From: Acidobacteriaceae bacterium
Lineage (GTDB): Bacteria; Acidobacteriota; Terriglobia; Terriglobales; SbA1
Assembly (NCBI GenBank): GCA_003136335.1
Contig: PLEA01000642.1
Coordinates: 1-20,959, forward strand
Length of the DNA: 20,959 nt
Reading direction: 5' to 3'
In this document: positions 1 through 6,667 of the stretch, in pieces
How the letters are laid out: the number at the start of each line of letters is the position of its first letter
Numbering within the stretch: the stretch's first letter is position 1
Made by a program: the position numbers and the translations under genes
The notes under the pieces: generated by a model
Told to the model about the DNA's origin: nothing
Databases searched by the model: none
The model's input: only the letters and a program-made list of their open reading frames with translations

Positions 1-885
1 GGGCTGGCCTTCGGCAGCTTTCTGAATGTGTGTATCTATCGGCTGCCGCGGGGATTGTCAGTGGTGACGCCGCGTTCGGCGTGCCCCGAGTGCAAGCAGC
101 CAATCGCGTTCTACGACAATCTTCCGGTGCTGAGCTGGCTGATCCTGGGCGGGCGTTGCCGCGATTGTAGGACAAAGATCTCGCCTCGCTATTTGATCAT
201 CGAGTTGATGACAGGCCTGCTGTTTCTTGCCTGTTACTGGTATTTCGGGCTGACGCTTTCTACCCTGAAATATTGCGCCTTCGCATTTTTGCTGCTGGGA
301 CTGATTTTCACCGACGCCGAAACCAAGCTGCTGCCGGATAAGATGACGTTGCCCGGACTCGCTTTGGGACTCGTCTTCAGTCTGCTCGTTCCGGTGAATG
401 ATCTTGCATCGCAATTCCTACCCGGAGTGGTGAGCCTGCCTTTCAGCGGCGATGTTTCGGCGCGGCTTCTGTCTCTGTTCGATTCCCTGCTGGGCGCGGC
501 CGTAGGCGCCTCCTTCATTTACGGCGCGGGAGCAATTTACCTGCGCTGGCGGGGCACGGAAGGCATGGGCTTTGGCGATGTCAAACTGATGGCGATGGTG
601 GGTGCATTCCTTGGTACGAAGTTGACCATCTTTACGATTTTTACCGCGTCGCTGGCGGGGTCGGTTTGCGGGTTGATTGCAGTATTCGTGGTCTGGGTAA
701 AGCGCACGCACCGCTTCATGAAAAGCCTGTCGAATGCGCAAGCGGCAAGGCGTCGCGGATGGCAGTCGGCGCAAGTGATCTTCCGCCATTATCAGATGCC
801 GTTTGGCGTCTTTCTCGGAAGCATGGCTATGATCGCGTTCTTCTTCGGCAACCGATTCCTGCACTGGTACGAGGGACTATGGTGA
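1..885 (+). CDS. Prepilin peptidase (type IV leader peptidase), 5' end cut by window
   Basis: Inner-membrane aspartic peptidase that cleaves, and in many members N-methylates, type IV prepilins and pseudopilins. The reading frame is open from base 1, where GLAFGSFLNVCIYRLP matches the family N-terminus, so only a few residues are missing. The GTG at 28 is internal, not the start. A four-Cys zinc-like motif follows (CPEC and CRDC, about residues 27-50). The two catalytic aspartates lie in IFTDAETKLLPD and GMGFGDVKLMA. Hydrophobic segments fill the rest. The region before the second aspartate is somewhat long, with a polar loop around LPFSGDVSARLL. The stop overlaps the ATG of the next gene (ATGGTGA), which indicates translational coupling. 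PilD/GspO is the likely name, but pilus and type II secretion roles cannot be separated here. Confidence 0.95.
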   Translation, partial: GLAFGSFLNVCIYRLPRGLSVVTPRSACPECKQPIAFYDNLPVLSWLILGGRCRDCRTKISPRYLIIELMTGLLFLACYWYFGLTLSTLKYCAFAFLLLGLIFTDAETKLLPDKMTLPGLALGLVFSLLVPVNDLASQFLPGVVSLPFSGDVSARLLSLFDSLLGAAVGASFIYGAGAIYLRWRGTEGMGFGDVKLMAMVGAFLGTKLTIFTIFTASLAGSVCGLIAVFVVWVKRTHRFMKSLSNAQAARRRGWQSAQVIFRHYQMPFGVFLGSMAMIAFFFGNRFLHWYEGLW

Positions 886-1793
886 AGATACTGGCCAACC
901 CGGTGCTGCTACGAGCGGCGATGGTGCTGGTCTGCGCGGCGTGTGCCTTTTTGGTGGGATTGCTCTTCATCCGCCTGCTGCGGAAAAACATTGCCGAAGA
1001 GGGCGACTTTTCCGCGCACGCCTCGCCATCGCTGGAGACTCTGCCGCTGCACTTGTACAACACGGTGATTCAGCAACTCAAGCAGCAGAAGCACGAACTG
1101 CAGGTGCAATCGCAAGCCGAGCAGCATCGCGCCCGCACCAGCGAAAACTTCAGCCAGGCTGTGCTTTCCAATCTATCTTGCGGCGTGCTGGTCTTCGGAA
1201 CGAATGGACTGGTAAAGACTTCCAATCCGGCCGCGAAGGCGATCCTGGGTTTCGCTTCCGCCACAGGAATGGGAGCAGAAGATATTTTTCGCGGCGCCGT
1301 GGTCCGTTCTGCAAAATCGGCAGAGTCGGTCATCGTCGCGGATAAAAGCAGCGACGAACCTGTTTTCTTGGCGGATGAGATCGGCACCGTACTACGCGAA
1401 GGCAGCCAGCGGCGAGGAGTTGAAGCCGAATATGAGACGCCAGCGGGCCAGAAGCGCTTCATCGCCGTCACGGTTTCGGTAGTGCCGGCAGCGGATGGCG
1501 ACCTGCTCGGCGTCGCCTGCTTGATTAACGACTGCACCGAAATCGAAGAAATTCGCCGCCAGCAGGAATTGCAGGGTGAGATCTCAGGCGAGATGGCGCT
1601 GCAGCTGCGCACCTCACTGACCACGATTTCCGGTTATGCCCAGCAGCTTGCCAACAGCCGCGATCCGGAACTGGCCAAGCAACTAGCGACCGATATTGCG
1701 CATGAAGCGGCCGAACTGGACCGTAACCTTGGAGGCTTCTTGATAAAAAAGCGTTCCGCGCGGGAAGCGGCTGTGGGCAGTTCAGGAAATTGA
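879..1793 (+). CDS. Membrane-anchored PAS protein with degenerate histidine-kinase dimerisation domain
   Basis: 304 residues from the ATG at 879. This start is preferred over upstream in-frame codons because it overlaps the prepilin peptidase stop and gives an N-terminal membrane helix (about residues 10-33, ending in FIRLLRKN). A coiled region (about 60-90) precedes a PAS-like domain (about 92-225, starting near FSQAVLSNLSCGVLVFGTNG, with FIAVTVSVVPAADGDLLGVACLINDCTE near its end). A HisKA-like helix follows: MALQLRTSLTTISGYAQQL. In active kinases this reads S-H-E-L-R-T-P-L; here the His position is Leu and Pro is Ser. No HATPase_c domain follows; the protein stops about 45 residues later and no continuation is visible downstream. 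It therefore looks like a sensor or scaffold that cannot autophosphorylate. Coupling to the prepilin peptidase suggests a pilus-related role (inference). Confidence 0.85.
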   Translation: MVKILANPVLLRAAMVLVCAACAFLVGLLFIRLLRKNIAEEGDFSAHASPSLETLPLHLYNTVIQQLKQQKHELQVQSQAEQHRARTSENFSQAVLSNLSCGVLVFGTNGLVKTSNPAAKAILGFASATGMGAEDIFRGAVVRSAKSAESVIVADKSSDEPVFLADEIGTVLREGSQRRGVEAEYETPAGQKRFIAVTVSVVPAADGDLLGVACLINDCTEIEEIRRQQELQGEISGEMALQLRTSLTTISGYAQQLANSRDPELAKQLATDIAHEAAELDRNLGGFLIKKRSAREAAVGSSGN

Positions 1794-1886
1794 CTGGGAC
1801 CAAATTGACTCGGATGAAGAGTACGGTTTGGGCTGGGGCACCGGGGTTGATGGCTCAGCGATACAGCGTTTAAGAGTAAGGGAAAA

Positions 1887-1893
1887 AGGGGAG
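1887..1893 (+). promoter_or_regulatory. Ribosome binding site for the gene at 1896
   Basis: AGGGGAG-type purine run ends 2 nt before the ATG, with an optimal core a little further upstream. It supports the start at 1896 rather than any upstream codon. Confidence 0.6.
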
Positions 1894-1895
1894 TT

Positions 1896-2585
1896 ATGAA
1901 ACCTATCGCATGCAGTGGAGTTGGACTCGTGCTGGTTCTCGTCCTGGCCGGTGTTCCGGCCGGCGCCCAGAATCAGACTTCTTCGAGCTCGCAAAACTCG
2001 TCCTCCGGATCGTCGCTGGGCGACTATGCCCGGCAAATCCGTAAGGATCCTGGGTCCAAGAGCACGCCGAAAGTTTTCGATAACGACAATCTGCCGAAGA
2101 ACGACAAACTCTCGGTTGTAGGCCAGACGCAGGCGGCCACCGGCGACAATGCCGCCGAGACCAAGGCGGCGCCGTCGGAGAGCGCCGCTCCCGCTGCAGG
2201 CGGAGCTAAAGCTGCGACCGATGCCAAGGCGGGCACGGAAGAGAAAGCTCCGCTGACGAGCGCCGCCAAGGCTCCCGCAGACGAAGAGGCGACCGCTGCA
2301 GCCAAGCAATGGAGCGACAAGATTGCGGCGCAGAAGGACCAGATTGATTTACTGGCGCGCGAACTCGACGTGCTGCAGCGCGAATACCAGATTCGCGCCG
2401 CCGCCATGTACGCCGATGCGGGCAACCGCATGCGTAACGAGGCAAGCTGGGATAAGCAGGACGCCCAATACAAGCAGCAAATCGCCGACAAGCAGAAAGC
2501 TTTGGACGACGCCAAGCAGAAGCTCGATGACCTGCAGGAAGAGGCGCGCAAAGCGGGCGCACCGGCGTCAGTGAGCGAGCCGTAA
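1896..2585 (+). CDS. Secreted Ala-rich coiled-coil protein, unknown function
   Basis: 229 residues. A signal peptide is clear (MKPIACSGVGLVLVLVLAGVPAGAQ, cleavage probably after AGA or AQ). A Ser/Gln/Asn-rich stretch follows, then SLGDYARQIRKDP...KVFDNDNLPKNDKLS (about residues 45-75). That resembles a motif recurrent in acidobacterial secreted proteins ('LGDxARxxR...NDxxP'; recalled, not searched). An Ala/Lys/Glu-rich low-complexity linker (about 80-135) leads to a long charged helix (about 140-222; DLLARELDVLQREYQIRAAAM, then DKQKALDDAKQKLDDLQEEA) that should form a coiled coil. It has its own strong ribosome binding site and a hairpin terminator after the stop, so it is probably a single-gene unit. 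A structural periplasmic role is possible; no enzyme motif is visible. Confidence 0.85.
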   Translation: MKPIACSGVGLVLVLVLAGVPAGAQNQTSSSSQNSSSGSSLGDYARQIRKDPGSKSTPKVFDNDNLPKNDKLSVVGQTQAATGDNAAETKAAPSESAAPAAGGAKAATDAKAGTEEKAPLTSAAKAPADEEATAAAKQWSDKIAAQKDQIDLLARELDVLQREYQIRAAAMYADAGNRMRNEASWDKQDAQYKQQIADKQKALDDAKQKLDDLQEEARKAGAPASVSEP

Positions 2586-2607
2586 GAGCGGACAACTGCA
2601 AGATCGC

Positions 2608-2642
2608 GAGCGCCGGGGTTAGCTCCGGCGCTCGATTTGTTT
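2608..2642 (+). terminator. Rho-independent terminator after the coiled-coil gene
   Basis: A 9-bp perfect GC-rich stem (GAGCGCCGG at 2608-2616 with CCGGCGCTC at 2625-2633) with an 8-nt loop, followed by the T-rich GATTTGTTT. It lies 22 nt after the stop at 2585. Confidence 0.65.
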
Positions 2643-2650
2643 CAGAAGCC

Positions 2651-2714
2651 GCGGGCGGGACGCCCCGGGATAGCCGACGGAGCCTGCCCCGAGCGAAGTA
2701 GAAGGGACCCCGGC
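2651..2714. repeat. Intergenic GC-rich repeat-like sequence
   Basis: Contains the small inverted repeat GGGCG-GGA-CGCCC (2653-2665) and the motif CCCCGAGCGAAGTAGAAGGG (2688-2707). The second motif resembles a dispersed intergenic motif of many bacteria (CCCTGAGCGAAGTCGAAGGG); a related copy lies near 15493. It sits just beyond the 3' end of the minus-strand gene ending at 2716. The assignment as a dispersed repeat is from memory. Confidence 0.4.
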
Positions 2715-2715
2715 G

Positions 2716-3228
2716 CTACTCTTCGATCGCCAACTCTCGCAGTCGCTTAATCTGCTTTACGTGATGCAGGCCATGCACAAGATGAAACTTTCTCCATTGG
2801 GCTGCAGTGAGCGGCCCGAGAATCGGGTGGTCCAGCAGTTTGCGGCGCGACCCAAACCTTTCTTCGCAGCGCGCGATGCTCTCATCCATCTCGGCGATTT
2901 TCGGCCCAATCTCAGCCCGCACCTTCCCCGGCGGCAATCCGCGCGGACGCGCTACTGGAGGGGCGTCTCGGCCTGAAGGCAGGTATCCGAATGCCACCAC
3001 GATCAGGGTCCGCCTTCGCTGCGCCCAGCTTTGGGTTGTAGCCATGGGCTTGCCTGCTTCTGCGACCCGCTCAAATCCCTTCACCGTTCCTGTGTAGGTT
3101 AAATACAGATGCTCCAGGACCTCGCCGGCACACCACTTCCCAGGCGGATGCTGGCTTAACTGCTCGGGTGACAGTCCCTCGACTGCCGCAGCGATTTCCT
3201 TCTGCAGCCTTTGGAGATGAGGGTCCAT
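2716..3228 (-). CDS. DinB-like / DUF1569-type protein
   Basis: 170 residues. The sequence fits the DinB/YfiT metal-binding four-helix fold: KWCAGEVLEHLYLTYTG (first His, about residues 32-48) and KFHLVHGLHHVKQIKRL near the C-terminus (about 147-163), where the HxxHH pattern supplies the other metal ligands. Members range from thiol-dependent metalloenzymes to stress-induced proteins of unknown activity, so no substrate can be given. The length is typical. An AAGG-type ribosome binding site lies about 11 nt upstream of the ATG. It is transcribed divergently from the lipoprotein gene at 3313, with an 84-bp shared promoter region. Confidence 0.8.
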   Translation of the reverse strand: MDPHLQRLQKEIAAAVEGLSPEQLSQHPPGKWCAGEVLEHLYLTYTGTVKGFERVAEAGKPMATTQSWAQRRRTLIVVAFGYLPSGRDAPPVARPRGLPPGKVRAEIGPKIAEMDESIARCEERFGSRRKLLDHPILGPLTAAQWRKFHLVHGLHHVKQIKRLRELAIEE

Positions 3229-3264
3229 GAGCGTTACTTACCTTTTCGGCCCTTTCGGTTAGAA

Positions 3265-3279
3265 TGTTGCGCGACAACA
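3265..3279. promoter_or_regulatory. Inverted repeat between divergent genes, possible operator
   Basis: TGTTG-CGCGA-CAACA is a perfect 5+5+5 inverted repeat in the 84-bp gap between the DinB-like gene and the lipoprotein gene. It directly abuts TAGAAT (3260-3265), a possible -10 box for the plus-strand gene. A repressor site is plausible but unproven. Confidence 0.3.
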
Positions 3280-3312
3280 AAACCCATCCACGGTATCACA
3301 GGAAGGATGCCC

Positions 3313-4032
3313 ATGAAGACGGCCAGCCTCGCTCACAAGGAGCCCACCGCTAGCTCGGCGGAAATGTCTGGAACGGAAACAAAACGCGTTTGGCGCGGGA
3401 TCTTGTACCAGTATTCGTGTGCCGCTCTGGTAGTCACTCTGCTGGCGCTATTCAGTGCGTGCTCGTCGGAATCCGGCAAACCAGCGGAGACGGAGAAGCC
3501 CGAATCGAAAGGTCCCGAACTCATTACCGGGCGTTCTGCTTTTCAGAAAGTCTATATCGCGGCGCGCGGGTGGAAGCCAGATGCAAAGCCTTACCGACTG
3601 GAGTCCACGGCGACGAGCGACGGCAACGGTCATGACGGCAAGTGGGCGGTTTGGCGTGGCAGTTTCGCTTCGGCAACCCAACGATCGGTAAAATCTTATA
3701 CGTGGTCTGGCAGTGCGGCCGACGGCGCGCCAGCGCGCGGCGTGAACCCCGGAATCGAAGATAGTTACAGTCCCTCGAACTCGTCCACTCAGGTGTTTGA
3801 CATTGCTTTTCTCAAAATTGATTCGGATCAGGCTTTCGAAACGGCGCAGAAACACGGCGGCGAGAAAGTTCTGGAGAAAGCGCCCGACACGCCGATCATC
3901 TATGTGTGCGACTGGAACCACAATACGAACGAGTTGATCTGGCATGTCATCTATGGCTCCAGCCGTGAAGGAGCCAAGCTAGCGGTCTCGGTCAATGCTT
4001 CCACCGGCGAATTCATCCGAGTGGAGAAGTAG
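3313..4032 (+). CDS. Predicted lipoprotein, unknown function (PepSY-like C-terminus)
   Basis: 239 residues from the ATG at 3313, chosen because CAGGAAGG ends about 6 nt upstream; the in-frame ATG at 3307 abuts that site. The hydrophobic stretch CAALVVTLLALFSAC ends in a lipobox-like FSAC (Cys50), then a Ser/Glu/Lys-rich linker. The n-region is long for a lipoprotein, so the internal ATG at 3364 (Cys33) is a real alternative start. The mature part begins ELITGRSAFQKVYIAARGWKPDAKPYRL. It ends ELIWHVIYGSSREGAKLAVSVNASTGEFIRVEK, where the pattern of a strand plus 'V-A-T-G-x-x-x-x-V' resembles PepSY-type domains (inference). No catalytic motif is visible. It is probably membrane-anchored and periplasmic. 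Confidence 0.75.
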   Translation: MKTASLAHKEPTASSAEMSGTETKRVWRGILYQYSCAALVVTLLALFSACSSESGKPAETEKPESKGPELITGRSAFQKVYIAARGWKPDAKPYRLESTATSDGNGHDGKWAVWRGSFASATQRSVKSYTWSGSAADGAPARGVNPGIEDSYSPSNSSTQVFDIAFLKIDSDQAFETAQKHGGEKVLEKAPDTPIIYVCDWNHNTNELIWHVIYGSSREGAKLAVSVNASTGEFIRVEK

Positions 4033-4126
4033 GCAGGTTCACGATCTTTGCCGCCCCCAGTTGAGAACACTACAGGCGGGAACATCAATTTGTTTTCTAC
4101 CTCCTGGTGCCATGTACAACTCCTCG

Positions 4127-4207
4127 ATTCCTTTGGGGATAAAACGCAAAGCGGGTCCCGTGAACCGTATGGGGAGGACTGCCACTTTCGCGGTTCCAGC
4201 GGGACCC
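4127..4207 (+). ncRNA. Structured leader upstream of the TetR gene, possible riboswitch-like element
   Basis: Three parts are visible. First, a small hairpin ATTCC-TTTG-GGGAT (4127-4140) is followed by AAA and ACGCAAAGC (4144-4152). Second, a long hairpin pairs GGGTCCCG (4153-4160) and GAACCG (4162-4167) with CGGTTC (4191-4196) and CGGGACCC (4200-4207): 14 bp with one small internal loop. Third, CGTATGG (4166-4172) and GCC occur in its loop. ACGCAAAGC followed by a stem and TATGG recalls the c-di-GMP-I (GEMM) riboswitch. However, the conserved GGCAAACC segment and a convincing outer P1 helix are not seen. The structure is solid on paper; the ligand class is speculative. Confidence 0.3.
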
Positions 4208-4236
4208 ACCCTGCGAGGTCATCAGTTCTTTATTGA

Positions 4237-4249
4237 GTATAAGGTATAC
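4237..4249. promoter_or_regulatory. Inverted repeat, possible TetR operator
   Basis: GTATA-AGG-TATAC is a perfect 5+3+5 inverted repeat in an AT-rich island, 65 nt before the GTG at 4315. TetR-family repressors commonly bind such sites next to their own promoters, so autoregulation is plausible. TTGAGT (4233-4238) and TAGTTA (4255-4260), 16 nt apart, could be the -35 and -10 boxes, which would put the operator inside the promoter. Confidence 0.35.
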
Positions 4250-4303
4250 GGTGTTAGTTATATGCCGTGCAAGTAATCGACTTCGTAACTAACTTCGATC
4301 ACC

Positions 4304-4308
4304 GGAGG
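4304..4308 (+). promoter_or_regulatory. Ribosome binding site deciding the TetR start
   Basis: GGAGG lies 6 nt upstream of the GTG at 4315. The in-frame GTG at 4267 has no such site, so 4315 is chosen. Confidence 0.65.
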
Positions 4309-4314
4309 CGCGAA

Positions 4315-4989
4315 GTGCCACGGCATCCCAATCCTGATCTGGAACAGCGTATCCTCGGTGCGGCCTCGCGGCTGTGGGCGCGCGGCGGCGAAAAGGCGCT
4401 CACTATGCGCGCCGTGGCCAAAGCGGCCGGCACCACTACACCCACGGTATACGAGCGCTATCGCGACCGCGATAACCTTCTCCGTGCCCTGCGCCTCGAG
4501 ACCCGGCGCGAGCTGTTTGCCGCTCTCAGCCGGACGCGTACGCTTCGCCAGGCGTTCGAGCGTCACCTCGACTTTGCCCTTGAACACAGCCACGCCTACG
4601 AGGTGCTTTTCGATGGCGTGGGCAAGCCGCCTTCTCTGCATGAGCCCTGGCCCTCCTTCAATCTCATGCGCGAGCGCGTGGCCAAGCGTCTAGGAGGAAA
4701 TCCGCGGAAACACACGCGTCTCATGCTGGCGGTGTGGTCGCTGATGCATGGTACAGCCATGCTCATCATCCGCGGCAGGTTCGAGGGCGCGCTGCGCACC
4801 CAAACCATTCATGCATGCCTGGATGCTTTCGACGGGATACTGGACGCGGCGGCGCGATCGAAGGGGCGCGATCATTCGGGGCCATGCTGGCCCTCCAATC
4901 TGATCCTAGCCGAGGGCAAGCAGAGCAGCGTGGGAAATGGCGAGGCGGGCGAGAAGAAAAAATCCAATGCCAGGAAACCACACAGGTGA
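4315..4989 (+). CDS. TetR/AcrR-family transcriptional regulator
   Basis: 224 residues starting at GTG 4315. The N-terminal DNA-binding domain is typical: QRILGAASRLWARGGEKALTMRAVAKAAGTTTPTVYERYRDRDNLL, with the helix-turn-helix at about residues 30-50. The rest is the helical ligand/dimer domain (about 60-185), with no recognisable ligand signature. The last 40 residues are a polar, Lys-rich tail (GEKKKSNARKPHR). The gene stands alone and the nearest genes are not transporters or enzymes it would obviously control, so its targets are unknown. The 5' region holds an inverted repeat that could be its own operator and a long hairpin. Confidence 0.85.
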   Translation: MPRHPNPDLEQRILGAASRLWARGGEKALTMRAVAKAAGTTTPTVYERYRDRDNLLRALRLETRRELFAALSRTRTLRQAFERHLDFALEHSHAYEVLFDGVGKPPSLHEPWPSFNLMRERVAKRLGGNPRKHTRLMLAVWSLMHGTAMLIIRGRFEGALRTQTIHACLDAFDGILDAAARSKGRDHSGPCWPSNLILAEGKQSSVGNGEAGEKKKSNARKPHR

Positions 4990-5026
4990 ACGATTCCAAG
5001 CCTGCGAGTTAGCGCGGGCACAGACC

Positions 5027-5053
5027 GTAGAGACGTAGCTGGCTACGTCTCCC
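5027..5053. repeat. Palindromic dispersed repeat, copy 1
   Basis: GAGACGTAGC (5030-5039), TG, GCTACGTCTC (5042-5051) form a perfect 10-bp inverted repeat, flanked by CGTA on the left and CC on the right. The same layout (CGTA-GAGACGT-xGC-xx-GCx-ACGTCTC) occurs twice inside uvrC and once before the dehydrogenase at 13829. Here it lies between two converging genes, where it could also act as a weak bidirectional terminator. Confidence 0.7.
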
Positions 5054-5058
5054 GCATT

Positions 5059-5685
5059 TCAGCGGACGGCCTTTGCGCTGGCGGCCGGACTCTTCAACCG
5101 GTCGATTGCCTTGTGGGCTTCTTCCGCCTGCGGGCCGTGGGGCAGGATCTTCAAGTAGCTTTCATATTCCTTGCGCGCTTCTTCGGGTTGATCCATTTTT
5201 TCCAAGCATACAGCCAGGCGGAAAGTAGCAACCGCGTCGTTGTCTTTGTAGAATAGTGCCTCGCGGTAGCGGTCCTGCGCGGCGCGATAGTTCTTGCGTT
5301 TGAAGTAGAAGTCTCCCACCTCGATATCTTTTGCTGCCTTGTGTGGATTCCAGGGGTGGAACTCGCTCACGTCCCCGTGTCCGGCCGCCCCTCCCTCGTC
5401 CATCAAGACCTCCGAACTCTGCGGATGAGCCTTGGCATCGTCCGGTGGAGGACTTAGATCGATCAGAGTGTCCTTGCTCGAACTCTCTCCAGATCCATCC
5501 AGGGAATCGGCATTGATGCTATCGGACCGCGGGGGCGCCAGATTGGGGGTTCGCGCTGTGGCCGGTTTCGAGGATGTGGAATCAGGCGCCTGCGAATTCG
5601 AAGGCGCAGAACTCGAGGGACTGGAGTTCTGCGCCCATACCGCCAAGCTGCATGCGAACGCTAAGATCAAAAGAAACCTGCGCAT
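5059..5685 (-). CDS. Secreted TPR-repeat protein
   Basis: 208 residues. The signal peptide is MRRFLLILAFACSLAVWAQ. A long Ser/Pro/Ala-rich disordered segment (about residues 20-105) precedes a TPR block: VGDFYFKRKNYRAAQDRYREAL then ATFRLAVCLEKMDQPEEARKEYESYLKILP (about 126-183), giving about two repeats. TPR units mediate protein-protein contacts; BamD- and YbgF-like envelope proteins are distant analogues, but the partner is unknown. The upstream frameshifted isomerase gene ends only 9 nt before the ATG, so co-transcription is possible. There is no Shine-Dalgarno sequence; a TATAAAAT box ends 6 nt before the ATG. Confidence 0.8.
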   Translation of the reverse strand: MRRFLLILAFACSLAVWAQNSSPSSSAPSNSQAPDSTSSKPATARTPNLAPPRSDSINADSLDGSGESSSKDTLIDLSPPPDDAKAHPQSSEVLMDEGGAAGHGDVSEFHPWNPHKAAKDIEVGDFYFKRKNYRAAQDRYREALFYKDNDAVATFRLAVCLEKMDQPEEARKEYESYLKILPHGPQAEEAHKAIDRLKSPAASAKAVR

Positions 5686-5691
5686 AAGGTT

Positions 5692-5699
5692 ATTTTATA
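5692..5699 (-). promoter_or_regulatory. Possible -10 box giving a leaderless mRNA for the TPR gene
   Basis: On the minus strand TATAAAAT ends 6 nt before the ATG at 5685, so transcription would start about at the start codon. No good -35 and no Shine-Dalgarno is visible. It overlaps the stop codon of the upstream gene. Confidence 0.3.
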
Positions 5700-6544
5700 G
5701 CCCTTCGTGGGTCGCGCGGAATGCCTGCAAGCATTTATGCACCGTCTCAAACTCGGAGAACTGGCTTCCCTCATGTTCGACCAGGTAATACTCCACTCCG
5801 CCGACGCTCTCTGCCGCCTGGAAGATGCCCTTCCAGTCCGCCACGCCTTCCCCGAATAAGACCTTGTAGCCCTTACCGGCGTCGGGCGACCAGTCTTTAC
5901 AATGGATGGACCGAATGCGCCCCGGGTTGGCTCGGATCCAGGCCACCGGGTCGGAACCCGCCTCCACGCAAGTTCCCACATCCAACTGCAACATCACCGT
6001 AGACTTCGTGTTCTTGGCCAGCATGTCGATGGGACGCTGCCCAACCGCGCCGGTGAATTCGGCTTGGTGGTTGTGATATCCAGGCTTAAGACCGGAAGGC
6101 TCCAGAGTCTCGGCGGCTGAGTTCAGTGTGTCGGCAACCGCTTTCCAGCCCTCAGGACCGGTTTTCGGATCGGACCAAGCCAGGACTGCATACTTACAGC
6201 CCAGAATCAGGTTCAAGTCGCGGGCGCGATTGATGTTCTTCGGCAGGAAATAATCTGCGTCGTTGTGCGTCGAGTGGCAGCGAACGCCCAAGCAACTTGC
6301 GCATCTGCTTGGCTTGCGTATCGGTCCACTCGAAGTACGGGGCGTAGAACTCAACTGCCTGATACCCCATCTGCGCGACGGTGCGCACGGTCCCCTCGGG
6401 ATCCAGTTTTAATGCGTCGCGGACGGAGTAGAGTTCCAGTCCGACAGGAATCGAGCGGCCGGCCGCCGCGCTCTTGAAGGCCCACGGCAACATCGCAGAC
6501 AACGCAAGAAAAGACCGCCGGGAACGAGAGGATGTGGAAGGCAT
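5695..6544 (-). pseudogene. Tat-exported sugar phosphate isomerase/epimerase-like TIM-barrel protein, frameshifted
   Basis: Two reading frames together form one xylose-isomerase-like TIM-barrel protein (AP endonuclease family 2 type). The first frame starts at ATG 6544 (AGGA upstream) with a Tat signal (SRSRRSFLAL). It continues through VGLELYSVRDAL...VAQMGYQAVEFYAPYF up to QMRKLL. The second frame picks up at LGVRCHSTHNDADYFLPKN. It runs through GLKPGYHNHQAEF, VMLQLDVGTC (metal-ligand-type Asp), IRSIHCKDW and YYLVEHEGSQ to the stop at 5695. The join is near 6287-6296, where the family would have a few more residues, so a loss of 2, 5 or 8 nt (or a gain of 1) fits. Apart from the shift the protein looks intact: a recent pseudogene or a sequencing error. 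Confidence 0.85.
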
Positions 6545-6588
6545 GAATGCAATCCTACTTCGCCAAAAGCCAAAGGCCAAGAGCCAGC

Positions 6589-6627
6589 AAAAAAACAGGC
6601 CGCTCAGGGGGAGAATTTGAGCGGCCT
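6589..6627 (-). terminator. Strong Rho-independent terminator of the OmpA-like gene
   Basis: Read on the minus strand: AGGCCGCTC, a 13-nt loop, GAGCGGCCT, then G and seven Ts. The 9-bp stem is perfect (6597-6605 with 6619-6627) and the T-run is 6589-6595. It lies 41 nt beyond the OmpA-like stop and just before the isomerase start, separating the two units. Confidence 0.9.
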
Positions 6628-6667
6628 GGTTGGCGAAGTCCTCCGGGGAGGAGGGGAAACTTTTTCG

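Noticed and set aside
666..878. Upstream extension of the PAS protein frame
   Set aside because: It lies inside the prepilin peptidase gene in another frame and lacks sense; the ATG at 879 overlaps the stop and gives a proper membrane anchor.
941..1345. Plus-strand open frame within the PAS gene
   Set aside because: Arg/Ala-rich shadow of the PAS gene, with no domain or ribosome binding site.
2024..2551. Long minus-strand open frame opposite the coiled-coil gene
   Set aside because: Ser/Ala-rich antisense shadow; the plus strand has a signal peptide, ribosome binding site and terminator.
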